Shown in pieces: positions 49,606 to 62,756 of a stretch of DNA of 64,000 nt. A model generated the notes under the pieces. That model saw only the letters and a program-made list of their open reading frames with translations, ran no database searches and had not been told where the DNA came from. The first letter of the stretch is position 1. Each line of letters starts with the position of its first letter. The stretch is taken from positions 1,998,501 through 2,062,500 of the forward strand of contig JAHQIY010000001.1 of assembly GCA_019054805.1 (NCBI GenBank). Direction: 5' to 3'. A program made the translations under genes and the position numbers. The DNA comes from Brachionus manjavacas (lineage: Eukaryota; Rotifera; Eurotatoria; Ploima; Brachionidae).

Positions 49606-50133
49606 TAATTATTTAAAAATAAAATTTTGAGTAATTTTTTGTTCTTTTTGGTACATTTTTTTTTTATTTGATTTATTTTTATTAAATTTGGTAATTGTGG
49701 TTTATCTATTAAAAATATTATGCAATATATTATTTTATTATAATTTAATATATTTATGGTAATTTTTATTAAAACTATGATATTTTTATTAAATATATTA
49801 AATGCAAGTGTTAACGTCCCTTTTTTTTTATAGAATTAGTTACTTATAATTAAAGAACGAAAAATTAATTAAATTATTCAATAATATTTAAATATTTTTA
49901 TAGTCTAAATTTCAATAAAGTAAATCATTTATTTTATTTGTCATAATCGCTCTGTTAATTGTGCTTTAAATTAAAATTATATATTTTATGACTAGAAAAG
50001 CAAATAGAAATATTGATTAATTAAATAATGGTTATTTTGATGAAATTTTTTATTAATCATAATTTTCGCCAAATATTAAAACTTTTATTAAAAAATTTAA
50101 AAAATAAAATTATAAAAAAATGTTGCAATTGTG
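49606..50133. other. AT-rich spacer 3' of TTC7
   Basis: About 500 bp with no exon; it probably contains the TTC7 3'-UTR and polyadenylation site on the minus strand. Confidence 0.4.
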
Positions 50134-53100
50134 TTATAAAATTCTAGTTAAAGAAGTAAACGGGATAATTGGATTCGTTGCTTCTAATTGGAGACATGTT
50201 TGGTAACATTTTAAAGCTGACTGATTATCGTTTTGATAATCCAAAACCCTGGCCAAAATGTGCCATGAGTCCGGCAACGAGTTGTTCAGCGAAATGGCAT
50301 CACGGATCATTTTTTCGGCTAGATGAAAATCTTCCAAATAACAAAGAACAATTGACATTTGCTGCAAACTTTGTATGTGATACGGATTAATGCTAAGTGC
50401 GTTCTGATAATCTTGCTTGGCTTGGCTATACTCTTGTTTGTATTCATGTATTCGACCTTTTAAGTAAATGTATAAATAAGACATTGAATTTATGGAGGCT
50501 ATCTCTTGGCAGCACATTTCGGCATCGATTAGCTTATCATGTCTTAGATAAAATTCACCGATCAGAGTCAAAATACGAATTAAAAGGATGTTTTGCTGAA
50601 CGCTTTGACTATGCTGTATGCCACCCAACTTGGCCTCAAAGCGATCACTCTGTATCAGCATGGAAATTGCTTTGCCAATTGACTCGTTTATTTTATAAGA
50701 ATGTTGCAGATTAAGTAAAGCAGCTTTAAGTCAAAAGAAAGTTTTAAATATAAAAATTTTTTCTTTTTTTTTTTAAATAAAAATTACTTGTCTCTAAATT
50801 TTGGTTTGAGTCTAGAGTTTGCCCAACAAAAGCAATGTTTTTGGCTTGACTCATTACACCAGACTGTGAAAGCGATACTGATGATAAAGCTCGATCGTTT
50901 GTATTCTGTAATTTTTGTTTATAGGCTACTATTAGATTTAGTATAGAATTAACGCTTTTGTTAAAATCGTACAGCATTTCTTCTATTCGTATTTTTGTAT
51001 AATAAAGTCTTGAAATAAAATTTTATTTTATTATTAAAAATTATTTCAATTTTTATTGCATTGTTGAATTATTTTTGAACACTTTTAGTTTATTTAAATT
51101 TAAAATATTAAATGTGTAATTAAAATTTGAAAAAAAAATTGAATTTAAAAGTAGCCATTTAATAGAACCAAAAAATTAACTAAACAACTTACTGCCATAG
51201 CTGTTATATGCTTAACCCTGTATGGGTCGCAGTATAAAACTTCTACTAAAGAATCGTCGAATAATTTTTTTAACCTTATTTAATCAAATTTGTTAAAAAT
51301 AAAAAGGATTGTTTTAAAAATTATCAATTTATTTATTTATTTTTTTTTCGGCTGGTAAATTAAACTTTTTCAATTTTTATAAATATTGGTCGCGCATTAT
51401 ATTTTTCGGCATTTTCACTAAATTTTGGCGTAGTGAAAATTGAAGAAAAACTTTTCCTATTTTTGATAAATTTAAATTAAAAATTTTAAATTATATTTAA
51501 AAAAATAACTTTTTTAACTAAAACAAAATCAAAAATTCTTTATTTCCCTTTTTTTAGTGAATCAAATCAACAATCAATTTAAATCTTAAGTCATTCAAGT
51601 AATGACGATAGAATTTTAACCTGTAAATAAAAAAATTTTCAATTTGAATAGATCATAAAGACAAAAATAAATAAATATTAAATTTTATTTGGCTATTTAT
51701 TTTCCCCTAGTAATTAAAATTAATCTATATTTAGTTGAATTTAACGAAACATATTTTGTCTCTTGTTGTTTCATCATCAAAGTTTAAAAAGCTCAATTTT
51801 GTCATTTTGAAGTTTTAATTTTGAAATGAATTGTTATTTATTAATATAATTAATGCAGAGGTTCATTTTTGATGTAACATTTTTTGTTAAATCTAAAGGT
51901 AACTTCTGCAATAACAAAACGCACATTGCAGAGTGCACACCATTTAAAAGATGCTATTTATTATTGAATATTTTTTTGCAGAATTTAGCTTTAAATTTAA
52001 CAAAGTATGTTAAATCCAAAAATGTACTTCTGCATTAATTCTATTAAGAAATAACTATTTATTTCATAATTAAAACTAAGTATGATCATTTTGAGCATCA
52101 AATATTGATCATAAACTTCAAAGTGCCCCCAATTTTGTCAATTTAAATGAAAAAAAATATTGTTGTAATTTTTGGAAGGTTTGTATGAAAATTCAAAATG
52201 CCCGAATTAATAATAACAAATAATATTCAAAATATTATTTTTGAGAATGGAGATATAAAATTTTTTTGAATTTATTCACAATTTAAATGTTTATTCAATT
52301 AATTTAAAAATATGAAAATTCAAGATTTTCATTTATTTCTTCTAATTAAATTCTTAGATGAAATTTTTACCTTATTTTTTTAAATAAGATCTTACAAGAA
52401 TGTTTAAAACAACAATCTTAAAAAAGCAAAAATTTTTAATAGAATTCTCAGATCGTGTCAAGTTCTTAATATCATTATTATTGTTATAATTTCGAGCTAA
52501 AAAAACTTTAAGATCTTATTCAATAATTATAATAAAAATTTAAAATAAATTTATTTATTATTTTTAAGAAATGTTCAAGATCTTAAATTTGAACTTATCA
52601 TAATTTTAAAATCAAGATTTTATTTGAAATTCTTTTCAGATAAGAAATTGATCTCATATCTCATCTTATCTTATAAGATCCATTTTCAAATTCATCTCCT
52701 TGATTTCACCTTAAATTTTTGGGTCTTGCCTGTTTTGTGACTTGATGACTTATGTCAGTTTGGTGACCGGATATTTTTTTTTCGGGTCACATAAGTTTGG
52801 TCACACATTATATGACTATAATTTTCTTTCTTATTTTTTTTATTTTAAACCAAAATATTTTTGTGACCCATCAAAATATTTGGATTTGAATGCTTACTTA
52901 AGGCTCTCTTCACCGCCAATACTGTATCTTTTGATGCAGCGGACACTTCATGGCATTTTGCGAAATTAGAGAACGTTTTTCTTTTACAGTATTAATTTGG
53001 ATGCTTTCAAATTCAGAACAAACATTGTCAATATTATCTTGATCATTTTCAGAATCTAATTCACTCGAATTATCTTTTAATGTCAAAGAATCAGTTTTTG

Positions 53101-56100
53101 CTAAATAATGATTCAGCATCAATCGATTCTTCATTATCTTTATCATTTAAGTCTTTATTATCCAAATCAATTAAATGTACTATAGCTACTTGATTAGGAT
53201 CACCATTTGAAAAATTCTTCAAAACTTTTCTTCAAATTCTTTTAAAAATATCATTTGAAATAGAATAAATTTATAATTTTTATTTAGCTTATTTTAGCAT
53301 GAGAAGAGAAATTTAAAATTTTTGTCTTTAAAAAATTTGGTCCGGTCACCAAACTGACATAAGTCATCAGGTCACATATTACATGACCCCCTTGGTCACA
53401 TAACAGGCAAGACCCAAATTTTTTGATCGCAAAAAAACCTAAAATTTTCTTGTTTAGTAATTTTTCTGATAAGATTTTAAAAATTTTTATAAATTTTTAA
53501 AATGATTTCTTAAATTTTAAAGAGAAAAAAATTATTTACTCAAAGTCTTCATAGAGTGCACACGCTTTCAGCATTATAGTATGGGCATTTTCGTAGTTTT
53601 TTGCTGATGTTAGAAGCAAAGCAAACAAATGAAGCGAATCTTTATCATCAGGTTTATACTTGAGGGCTTTTTGTATGTATTCGATGCCTTCTGTAATCTT
53701 TAAAAACAAAGAGAAAGTTTTCAAAATTATTATAAGGAATAGTGTTTAGGAACTTGTCTCAAAATTGCGTAACAATGAGCAATGTGGTACAATGACAAAA
53801 AATCGGATGGATCAATGGAGTTAGCTCTGAAAATTATTATTTATCAAAAAAACAAAAAAAATTCCCAAATTTACTTTCTAAATGCTTCTAGAGCTTTCTG
53901 ATAGAAACTTATCTGAATAGCATACTGGTTTTGTAGCTTGGCTTTTAAACAAAGAGCACATCCGTTTATGATGAGAGCTTTTTTATTTTTTTGGTCAGTT
54001 ATTCTGTTCACTTTATCCGACCATTCTAAGCTTTCATCAATCAGAAGCAAATTTTCCAGAGCTATCTGAGCTAAAAGGAGATGACAAGTCACATGATCAG
54101 GCCTCATCCGACTACACTCTCTCAACACTAAATATGCCTTGTAATACCTTTGATCACACATCAATGTAAGACCGTATTGGTACCAAATACTGAACTCTTC
54201 GAATGAATACTTCATGGCCATTTCAAATTTCTTTGTTAAAAAAAATTCTATTAAAAAATGAAAATTAGCAATAAAAAATCGTAAAAATTTACATCAATTA
54301 AAACATTGTATGATCGATGATAGGCTAAATAGACTAATAGTAAATCAAAACAATTCACAGCATTGTTGAATGTCAAGTCTCTAATTTGCTTGAATTGTTT
54401 GTGTCTAAACAGCATTACTTCCTTGGAAGCCATATACTGAGATAAACTCAAACACAGCAAAATTTCTTCGTCTTGATTAGATGGCTTGAATATGTGTCTT
54501 TAAACAAAAAAATATTTTTTTTAATTTAAATAAAATTTTTAGGGGAAGTGAAGTTTCTTTCAATTAATTTTATTTTGAGTAGTTTTTAAGCATTTTCAGA
54601 ATTATCCGATTAATAAACTGCTCAAAATTGGCTGAATTGAAAGGAACTTGACTTTCGCAAAAGTTTAAAAAAGACTTCACTTTCGCTTGTCGTCTTCGGA
54701 TCCTCCTGAAATTTGAGTATACTTGGCATTTGGTACGTAGAACAATAAACATTCGGCAAATTTTTTAAATAATATTTGTCTAATAGAAGTTATCGATTGT
54801 ATGTTCTTTTTTAATAGCAATTCACGAAATTTCCTAATGCCCATTTGCTGTTCTCTATTATGAGACGAAAAAAATTTTTTAAATTTTATTTTAAATTTTT
54901 TTTTCAAAAAAAAACTCTAGCAAAATTAAAGCTTTGTGAAATTCAGTTTAATAAACAAGATAAAATAATGAAAAATTTAATGACTATTTTTCTGATATCT
55001 ATTCTATAGGCGCAGCAATATTTTTTGAACCTCTAGACATTGCCTGCAAGAGTAGAATTTTATTTTTATAGATTTTGCGAGTGATTAACAGATTTTAACA
55101 GTTAATGCTAAAATTTTTAATTTTTAATTAACTAATTTTACCTTATAGGAAAAAGGCTTTCCAAAATTTTCTTTATTTTGTTTCGTTATTTTGTATTGTA
55201 CAATACAAAAAATTAAATGAACAAATTTTGATTTAATTGTATAAGAATTATCAATTGTAGTACAACTTTTTTTTGAAAATATTAAGTTTATAAAGCATTT
55301 TGAAAAAAAAAAATTTTTGAAAAGAAGTAAAAATAAAATAAATAATCAAGAAAAAAAAATTGAAGTGTTTCACTTTTTTCAATTAAAAAAATCCTAGTTT
55401 ATTTTAAAATATACCAAAAGAATAATCAAATCCTATCTAATTGATGTTTTATTTTTTGTTTTTTGGCCCATCAAAAATTTATTTTTTTTGTATATATCAA
55501 TTTAATAGTTTACCCTATTATTTAAGATAAATCCCATCCTTTAACATGCAAATTTGATTAATACGATGTCCATTTTTTCCGCCTAAACGCATCGTATAAT
55601 CCAGACTCGCCTGCATTGACAAATTAAATTTTAAACTGACAAATAAATTAATTTCTTATGACTATTTTAATAATTAAGCTACAAAATAATTAATCTGAAC
55701 TGACAATTTTTTGAAAATTAAATTGCCAATTAATTTTTAAAAAATATCATATTTATGTCTCTAAAATGTTTGCTTAATCATTATGTCTTTTAAACTTTCT
55801 TTACATTTTTTTAGCTCTTTTACTTTATTTTATTTTATCTTATTTTATTTCCTCTATTTTTATTTTTATTTTATTTTTTTATAATTTATTCTGAAAAATG
55901 AAATAAATAAATATGCAATAAATGCTTAATCATTATAAATTTTAAAAATGTCTAGTACTGATTCTTTAGTGCCAGAGTTTCACTCGAATAATAACCAAGA
56001 CGACTAAATTAATGACGTGGACGTTAGATGTTGTTATACCTTTAAAAAAGCGTGGTAAGGGTAATGTGTATGAGTTAGTTCAAGAGACTATTATATTTTG

Positions 56101-57536
56101 TTATTATTTTTTGAATTTTTTGGTCGTACTAAATTTTTATTTTTGTCATTTGAAATTTTTTTTTGTCATTGAAAAATAATTTTTTGCCAAAATTTGATAC
56201 AATTAGTCACTTTTTTATTAAAAATATTTGTCACTAAAAAATAAAAAAAATAGATTTTTCAATAATTTTTTTTCTTTAATGCAGATATATATTTTCTCTG
56301 CTAAAAAGATCCTGATTAATCATAACCAAGTTTTTTTGACAATCTTGAATCAATTGAATTTTTGCAGAGTTTTGCAGGCATAATTAAATTTTGCATTGAA
56401 TTTTACGAATAAAAATGATAAAAATAAATTTTTTTTTAAAATTTTTGAATATTTACAGAAAATTTTGATCATAAACAAAAATTTACAAAAAATTATCTTT
56501 TGTCATTACTTTGACAAAGCTCTTACTTGATTTAAAATTTTCTTTTCAGAAATTATTTTGCTAAAACTACTTAAATGCTATTTAAATAAAATCCAAACTC
56601 TAAAAATGCATCCTAATTTGTTAAACAAATATATGGAAAATAAAATAAACAAAATCTAATTACCCTCTTTTGATGTAGAACAAAGGCGCTTTTTGAATTG
56701 CGTTTTCGTACAAAGGGTTAATCAGGTCCAAATTTTCCTCTTGGTTAAGATTACTGGGCAAATTATCAGTGGAGTATTTTTGATGCAGCATCAGCGAATG
56801 CTGAATAGCGAACAAAGACGATAGCTCGTATGAATCGATTACATCTTGGTCATCTCTTCGGTTATCCTCATTTTTGCGCTTGATTTCCAAACAAAGACCT
56901 CGGATTGAGTGCAATTCGGCGAACAACTGCATTTGTCTCAGACTTTGGCTGTTGGTCAACGTTTGCAGAGCCTGCTGCTGCTGGATCAACTGCTTGGATT
57001 GAAGATAATACTGGAGATTTTGCAGGTGATCATAGACTACTTGTTTGATCCGATGAGTGTTCAGTTGCTTGACGCATTCGTCATAGCGCATCTGCGAATA
57101 GAGCAGCTTTATCAACAGAATACAAGCTTCGACCGGCAAAATGGTGCTGTCGGCCTTTTCAATCACTTCCTTTAGCATGAATTCAGCATCATAAAGTTTT
57201 TTAGACTCGTCAATGCTTATGTCATGATTATAGAGCGTTTTTAAGTTTTTGACTAGTTCGCCTGGTTGTGCCGAAGAAAAAATCATCGGGTTGGAAAATA
57301 GATGACTTTCGAATATACTTTCAGCAATGGCAAATTTTGCCAAAAGTCCTTTAAAAAATGATTAGAAAAAACTTAATTTTTTCTCGATTTTTATTTAAAC
57401 CCAATTTTGAATTTGAAATTAAATTTTTGGCATATTCCGAAAGCCGAGTCCATCTGTTTAGGTCCCTGAGCGCTTCAATTTCGGCCTCTTGCTTTGAAAG
57501 ATTGTTCGAGCCAGAATGCTTCGACTTACCAGTCAT
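50134..57536 (-). CDS. ttc7: Tetratricopeptide repeat protein 7 (TTC7)
   Basis: Nine exons keep frame: 57401-57536, 56664-57348, 54681-54854, 54293-54497, 53875-54230, 53754-53826, 53540-53697, 50788-51008 and 50134-50723, giving 865 residues (human TTC7A/B about 850). The start is the ATG at 57536; a longer frame begins only at GTG. Recognisable stretches include KQEAEIEALRDLNRWTRL at the N-terminus, FELL-type TPR helices, MAMKYSFEEFSIWYQYGLTL, the YKPDDKDSLHLFALLL TPR, INPYHIQSLQQMSIVL, DAISLNNSLPDSWHILARVL and the conserved C-terminal ending IIPFTSLTRIL. TTC7 links PI4-kinase III-alpha to EFR3 and FAM126/hyccin at the plasma membrane. Two splice donors are weak: the one after exon 1 (GTTTAA) and the one after exon 6 (GTTCCT). 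Intron 2 is ~1.8 kb, and intron 7 (51009-53539) holds two transposons. Confidence 0.93.
51841..52047. mobile_element. 207-bp MITE in TTC7 intron 7
   Basis: About 60 bp at each end are imperfect inverted copies sharing AATTAATGCAGA, GT(T/A)CATTTTTG and TTTGTTAAAT. There is no coding capacity. A dispersed repeat (52048-52125) abuts its right end. Confidence 0.75.
52048..52125. repeat. Dispersed repeat, partner of 31990-32072
   Basis: See 31990-32072; the same orientation and about 85% identical by eye. Confidence 0.6.
52718..53418. mobile_element. ~700-bp TIR transposon in TTC7 intron 7
   Basis: TTTGGGTCTTGCCTGTT (52718-52734) is exactly inverted at 53402-53418. Subterminal inverted copies of GACTTATGTCAGTTTGGTGACCGG lie inside both ends. 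Several GGTCACATA-type words repeat within. The interior minus frame 52910-53146 encodes an acidic segment (SSELDSENDQDNIDN) that may be a transposase remnant but has no recognised domain. Confidence 0.8.
55790..55920 (+). repeat. LINE-tail-like T-rich segment in TTC7 intron 2
   Basis: A TTTTATTTTATT-type run followed by TTATTCTGAA and AAATAAATAAATA parallels the LINE tails at 470-575 and 49440-49605, but the hairpin has been lost. Confidence 0.5.
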
Positions 57537-59673
57537 GTCATCAACCTTTATTTTTTTTTGAGAAAAATCCACTAAATTTATTTTTGATAATTTTTGTTTT
57601 AATAAAGAAAAAAATTATTACTCAATAATTATGTATTATTTGGATGCTTGATGTCGGCTGGTTTTAAAAGCTTACTCTATTTTATTGTTGCATATTTAGT
57701 TTTACTTTTAGAGTTACTATTTATCGTTTTGACGTGTTAGACTTGATAATTTGATTATGATTTTTAAATAATATAGTGAAAATTTTTAATAATTTAATTA
57801 CATTGAATTAGTTAATTATGCTTATGAAAAAAATGTTCGATCACTCGGGTTATTAATAAGTTATTCAAAAATTTTCTATTTTAGTACATTTTACTACTTT
57901 TTAATGCATAAATTTTGTTTTTAATAGAAAGTCTTCACTTAAGTTTTAAATTTTTTTTTAACAAACGAAGAATGTTTTTTTCATTTATTTATTTATTTAG
58001 TTAAAGTCCCATGGACAAATTGAAATAAATTTATGTAAAAAAGGATAGAAAAATTTAATAGACAGTTAAGTATCTATTTCAGTATAAATTCAGTTTTTTT
58101 TGAGTACATAGAAACCAACCAGGCCTATGTGCATACTTTTATTGATAAATATAATCCTAAATACCCCAGAGATTTTACATTCTTTTTTTTTTCATCTATG
58201 TCCGAACTAAAACACACCAGTTGGCATTTAATGAAAATTGAAAATAAAAATTATTGTTAACTTATTATTTTTTATTCTAAGAAATGCTTCCATTAATTAG
58301 TTTTAATCTCTTTGAACAAACAACTAAAATCTTTACAAAATTCTTTATTTAAAATTGAAAATAGATTGAATTGAAAACCTTGCGGTTTTTATATTTTAAT
58401 TTTCAATTAATTTTAAATATTTCTGTCTATCACTAATAACCTTAAAACATGCCGTTATTTTTAGATAAGATCTATAATTTATTTTTACATTTTAATATTT
58501 ATTTCTTATCATAACTATTACCGTATTCCTTTGTTAGATTTTTGAGGCTCAGACCTTTTTTGACCTAACAGATCCGAAAGTAAGTTTCTTAACTATTCAA
58601 GTGTATAACAATTTAATTATTAGATGTTTTCATTATTTTTTATCTTCTTCATTATTAATAAATAAAGATGATCTTCTTCATTTATTAGATTTTTTTATTA
58701 AAAAATCCTGAAATTTTACACATAGAAATCGTCTTCGTTAGTTTTATCAGAAAATTAGAATTACATTTGATTTAGGTCTTGAAATTTTTTAAATACCATT
58801 TCATAACTTATATCATTTGGTTCAATATTTATTTAAAAGATTTGATATCTCTTTCGGATCTTGCATTAATCCATTGTATGACTTTTTTGATGCTCTGATT
58901 GATTCTTTGATTGTTAGTAGGTAAAACGTTTTATTTATAAATTAAATTGGCTCGAGCTTGCGCTCCTTTGCCAAACTGGAGAAAAAAATTAATCAAAATA
59001 CTTCTCTACATTCCAAAAATAAAATTTTTTCTACATTTCAAAAATAAAATCAACTAAATACAAGGTTAGAGAAAAAAATAAAAAAAATAAAAAAAAGAAT
59101 GAAAAATTTAGAATAATTACCACCCTTTGGATACAAGAACTATAACCTCTAAAATTTCTTTACTTATGGCAAATTTTGGTCACATAAAATTGTTTTAAAA
59201 TTGAGCTTTCTACTTCCCTTAAAATTTTTAATTGTTAGTAAATCATTTTAGTATTTATAGACTCCATGGTTTTTCAACAACGCTTTGTGATACCAGTGGA
59301 AAATAAAATCGGTAAAAAAGAAAAGATAAATGTGAAACAGGTTTTCAACAACGGAAATATTTAAAATGAGCTAAGATTATTTGAGCAGTAATAAATTATT
59401 TTACCCCAAAAAAAAATTTTAAAAAGCAGTAAAATTAATTAATGTGCAGGAATAAAAAATAAAAGTGATAATAACCTTAAGTTATCCGCTAAAAGAATGA
59501 AATGAACAGAAACTATACTTAATTTAACCCAATAAAACGTATCTTGATCAGTAAATTGAATTATTAGTTAATAGTCCAATTATTTTAAGCCCTATCTATA
59601 TAAATGTCTTTCTTTTTCTGTTGTAAATAAATTCAAATAATAAATTTTACAAAAATATATTTCATTAAATAAA
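57537..59673. other. Intergenic stretch between TTC7 and the MULE cluster
   Basis: No exon is supported. TTTA repeats at 57983-58001 with the following sequence look like a minus-oriented LINE tail. A short echo of the 21.5-kb repeat lies near 58555-58575. A possible upstream non-coding TTC7 exon would lie above 57573. Confidence 0.45.
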
Positions 59674-60884
59674 ATGAGTGATGACGAGTACGCCCCACTT
59701 GAATTATATGAATCGCAAGAGTCTGATTCTGAAGAAGTGGAAGAAAGAAACATACTCAAAAAACGAAAAGGGATTAATCGAGAATGGATATATGTGGATA
59801 TGTTTGATGACAATGATGCTGCAGATTTGTGGTTAAAAAATGAAACAAAATGGTCAAAAGAAGATACCTATAGCACAAATGATGGGGACAAAATTATATA
59901 TCGCTGCAATTTATTAAAACGTCGTGGTCCACAATGCGATGCAAAACTTATGCTTTTATTCAATGCTGATAATCTTAAAGCTACAAGATTTGAAAGCGAC
60001 AATCACACACATGACAAGATAAATGAAGGTGTTATCAAGCGTGGCATAGTTGATGAGACTAAAAAACTTATTGAAAGGTATTTGGAATTAGGCATTCACC
60101 ATCCAACCAAAATCCTTGCATACCTTGAAAAGGACAAACGTCAAAATGAAGACATTATTGTACCAACAAAAGCCCAATTTAAAAATTATTAAGGTGCAAA
60201 ATCAAGAGGATCAAATAATATCACATTTGCAGATGTACTTGAATGGTGTGATGAACACAAGAATATTCCACATGATAATAATGAAGCGTTTGTCGTATCT
60301 TATAATATTCAAGTTGATGATGATGATGATGTCCAATATTATCCCAATGAACCTGACAATAGAATTTCAATGTCTGAAAAATCAATAAGGTTTTTTGTGA
60401 GTTCAAAAAGATTATTATCAATAGCCAATCACACAGCATCAATACAAGCCGATTCAACTTATAAACTCAACTGGCATAACTTCCCAGTATTAATAATTGG
60501 TACAAGTGATAGTGATCACAAATTTCATCCTTTAGGAGTTGCGATATGTACAACTGAAAACTTAGAAGATTATAATTTTGTTTTCAATTCAGTACAAATT
60601 GAATTGCGTCAATTAAAGTTGGAACCTTTAAAACAAAAAAATTTATTGGCTGTTTAAAAAAGGCATTGGTTTATCAGCCTAAAGATATTATAATGTCACA
60701 AGCAACAACAAGTACTCCAGCAACGAGTAAACCAACCGCTAAGCCTGCTCGCAAACGAAAACAGACTAAAGTTACTGAAAATACTGATGAAATCAGTTAC
60801 AAAAAGCCTAAAATAGGTGAAAATCAGGTAAGTGATTTAATTCTTAAAGCTAAAATAGGATGTGGTAGACCTCGCAAAAATTAA
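59674..60884 (+). mobile_element. MULE-family transposon copy 1, internally deleted
   Basis: From the ATG at 59674 the frame encodes an acidic start (MSDDEYAPLELYESQESDSE), then a zinc-finger-like region with paired Cys and an HTH pair (IIYRCN..QCDAK..NHTHD) of FLYWCH/WRKY-GCM1 type. After a stop at 60190-60192 coding resumes with VSSKRLLSIANHT, IQADSTYKLNWHNFPVLIIG and FHPLGVAICTTEN, the start of the MULE transposase domain. The frame stops at 60655-60657. A separate piece (60666-60884) with a basic SKPTAKPARKRKQ tail ending CGRPRKN looks like the transposase C-terminus. The catalytic middle is missing, so it is non-autonomous. Confidence 0.8.
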
Positions 60885-61586
60885 TACTACTACTACATCT
60901 TACACTTCTTTTTTTTTAAAATGTTACTTGATTTAAAAACTTTTTCTTTGAATTAAAAATACTTTTTCCGTTCAATAAAATTTATTTTTACTACTGCTTT
61001 TATTTTTTATTCTCACCGTTATAACTATTTTTCGGGTCCTATTAATTATTATTTTCTGCTCATATAATTTAATATCCGCTTAATATTATTTACTGCTCAA
61101 TTAATACCCGCCCTTTAAAAATTATAATTTATTATTCTAAATTTTTATTTGAAAAAAAAAAAACAATCAAAAAAAAAAAAATTCAATAATATAATTTCAA
61201 GGTTAATCAACAGGCTAGTGCCCATGCCTCATGAGACCGATTAACACTTCATTTATATAATTGATTATTAAACAAATATATATATATATATATATTTTAA
61301 AAGTATAAAAAATTAAAATATTTAAAAAAATTAAAAAGAGATATTGATTTAATAGTCATTTGAAAAAATTTAGCAACAAGCTATTTAAGTTAAATAATTC
61401 AAATTTAGAAACAAAATCTGTGTAAATTAAATTTATGTTATTGAAAATTGAAAGCTTAAATTTTGAAAACTTCAACGTTGATCTCTTGATCACAAAGCAA
61501 TTTATTTAGCTTAAATAAAAATGTTCAAATGTTTTTTCTCAACTTTTTGATTTGGCCATTGGTTCAATAAGGTTATTGTTGTTCCT
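60885..61586. other. AT-rich spacer with (TA)n microsatellite
   Basis: A (TA)n run lies near 61278-61297. Nothing else is recognised. Confidence 0.5.
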
Positions 61587-62575
61587 TTAAATATAAATCA
61601 AATTTCTTGAGTCATTTTTCTTAAATTTTTCTTTTAAATTTACTGGAGAATTGTAATATAATAGACATTTATAAGAGAAAGTTAGCATTCTTTCAAAAAT
61701 TCGATGTTGGAATGAATAAAGACCATACTTTTCTAAAGCGTTATTTATTTCATTAAAGCTGTTCTCTTCAAACTTGACATTTAAAAGTTTTATGATAGAG
61801 ATATAATACTTCTTAGCTAATTTATTTATTGCTTCTTTTGAAAAATAGCATAAAAGCGTAGAGCAATAGTCAAAATTTGGGAGGATAAAGGTCTTAAAAA
61901 ACTTGATCTTTACTGAAGTAGCAAGATAGAAAATTCTCCTGATAGAAAATAATTTCCTATTAACTTGAATTGATAAATTAGATGCAAATTTAGTAATTTT
62001 GATCTTGATCAATTATGAAACCTAATAAACAGATTTCCTTTACAACTAATGTGTCCTCATTACCTACTCTAATCTTATCTGGATATACTTTTTTTCTATT
62101 TTCAAAAATCATGCAAAAAGTTTTTGACCAGTTTATATCAATTTTGTTAAAAATACACCATTCATTTATATTTTTTGTTGTAACATTTAATTTTATCAAA
62201 GCTGTTTCAAGGTCTTTTTCAGAGATACTTATTGTTGTATCATCAGCAAACATTTTGATACTTAGATTTTTAAATAAAAATGGCAAATCATTAACAAAAA
62301 TAAGAAAAAGCAGTGGACCAAGGACAGATCCTTGCGAGACACCTAGCTTTAGTCTTACTGGATTAGATGTTTCACGGACAATTCTAACTATCTGGGATCT
62401 TTTTTCAAAATAGTTTGAAAGAAGACCCAAAGAACTATTAGTTAATAGTCTAAAGGTTACAAATTTGAATCAATTACATCAAATGCTTTCCTAAAGTCAA
62501 TAAACAAAGAAACAGTTGTTTGTTTTTTTCTTTAGCTTTATTTATTTCACTTAGATACTCATGGACAAACACCTG
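61587..62575 (-). mobile_element. Non-LTR retrotransposon RT fragment between the MULEs
   Basis: On the minus strand, FIDFRKAFDVIDS (RT motif A, about 62470-62510) is followed after a break by KLGVSQGSVLGPLLFLIFVND (motif B), IKMFADDTTISI (catalytic FADD), INWSKTFCM and LLGFIIDQDQ. After a frameshift near 62000 come KFFKTFILPNFDYCSTLL and the post-RT region to a stop at 61587. This is a CR1/Jockey-type RT, 5'-truncated and broken at least twice. It differs from the other LINE copies in the window. Confidence 0.85.
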
Positions 62576-62756
62576 TGAAAATCAAACAACCAATTTAAAA
62601 TATAGGTTTCTAAACCAAATTAATATTAATTTAACCAAATTAATTCATACTTCACCATTTCAATTTCTTATTCACCAAAAATATTATAAATAGTGTTTTT
62701 CGTTATGTTATTTTACTGCAAATCCTTAAAAAATCAATTGAAACTCGATCTATACG

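Noticed and set aside
57537..57572. TTC7 start at 57572
   Set aside because: The codon is GTG; the ATG at 57536 precedes the conserved region. An upstream exon spliced near 57573 remains possible.
62015..62413. Plus-strand 132-codon frame
   Set aside because: Opposite the LINE RT fragment with its FADD box; a shadow.
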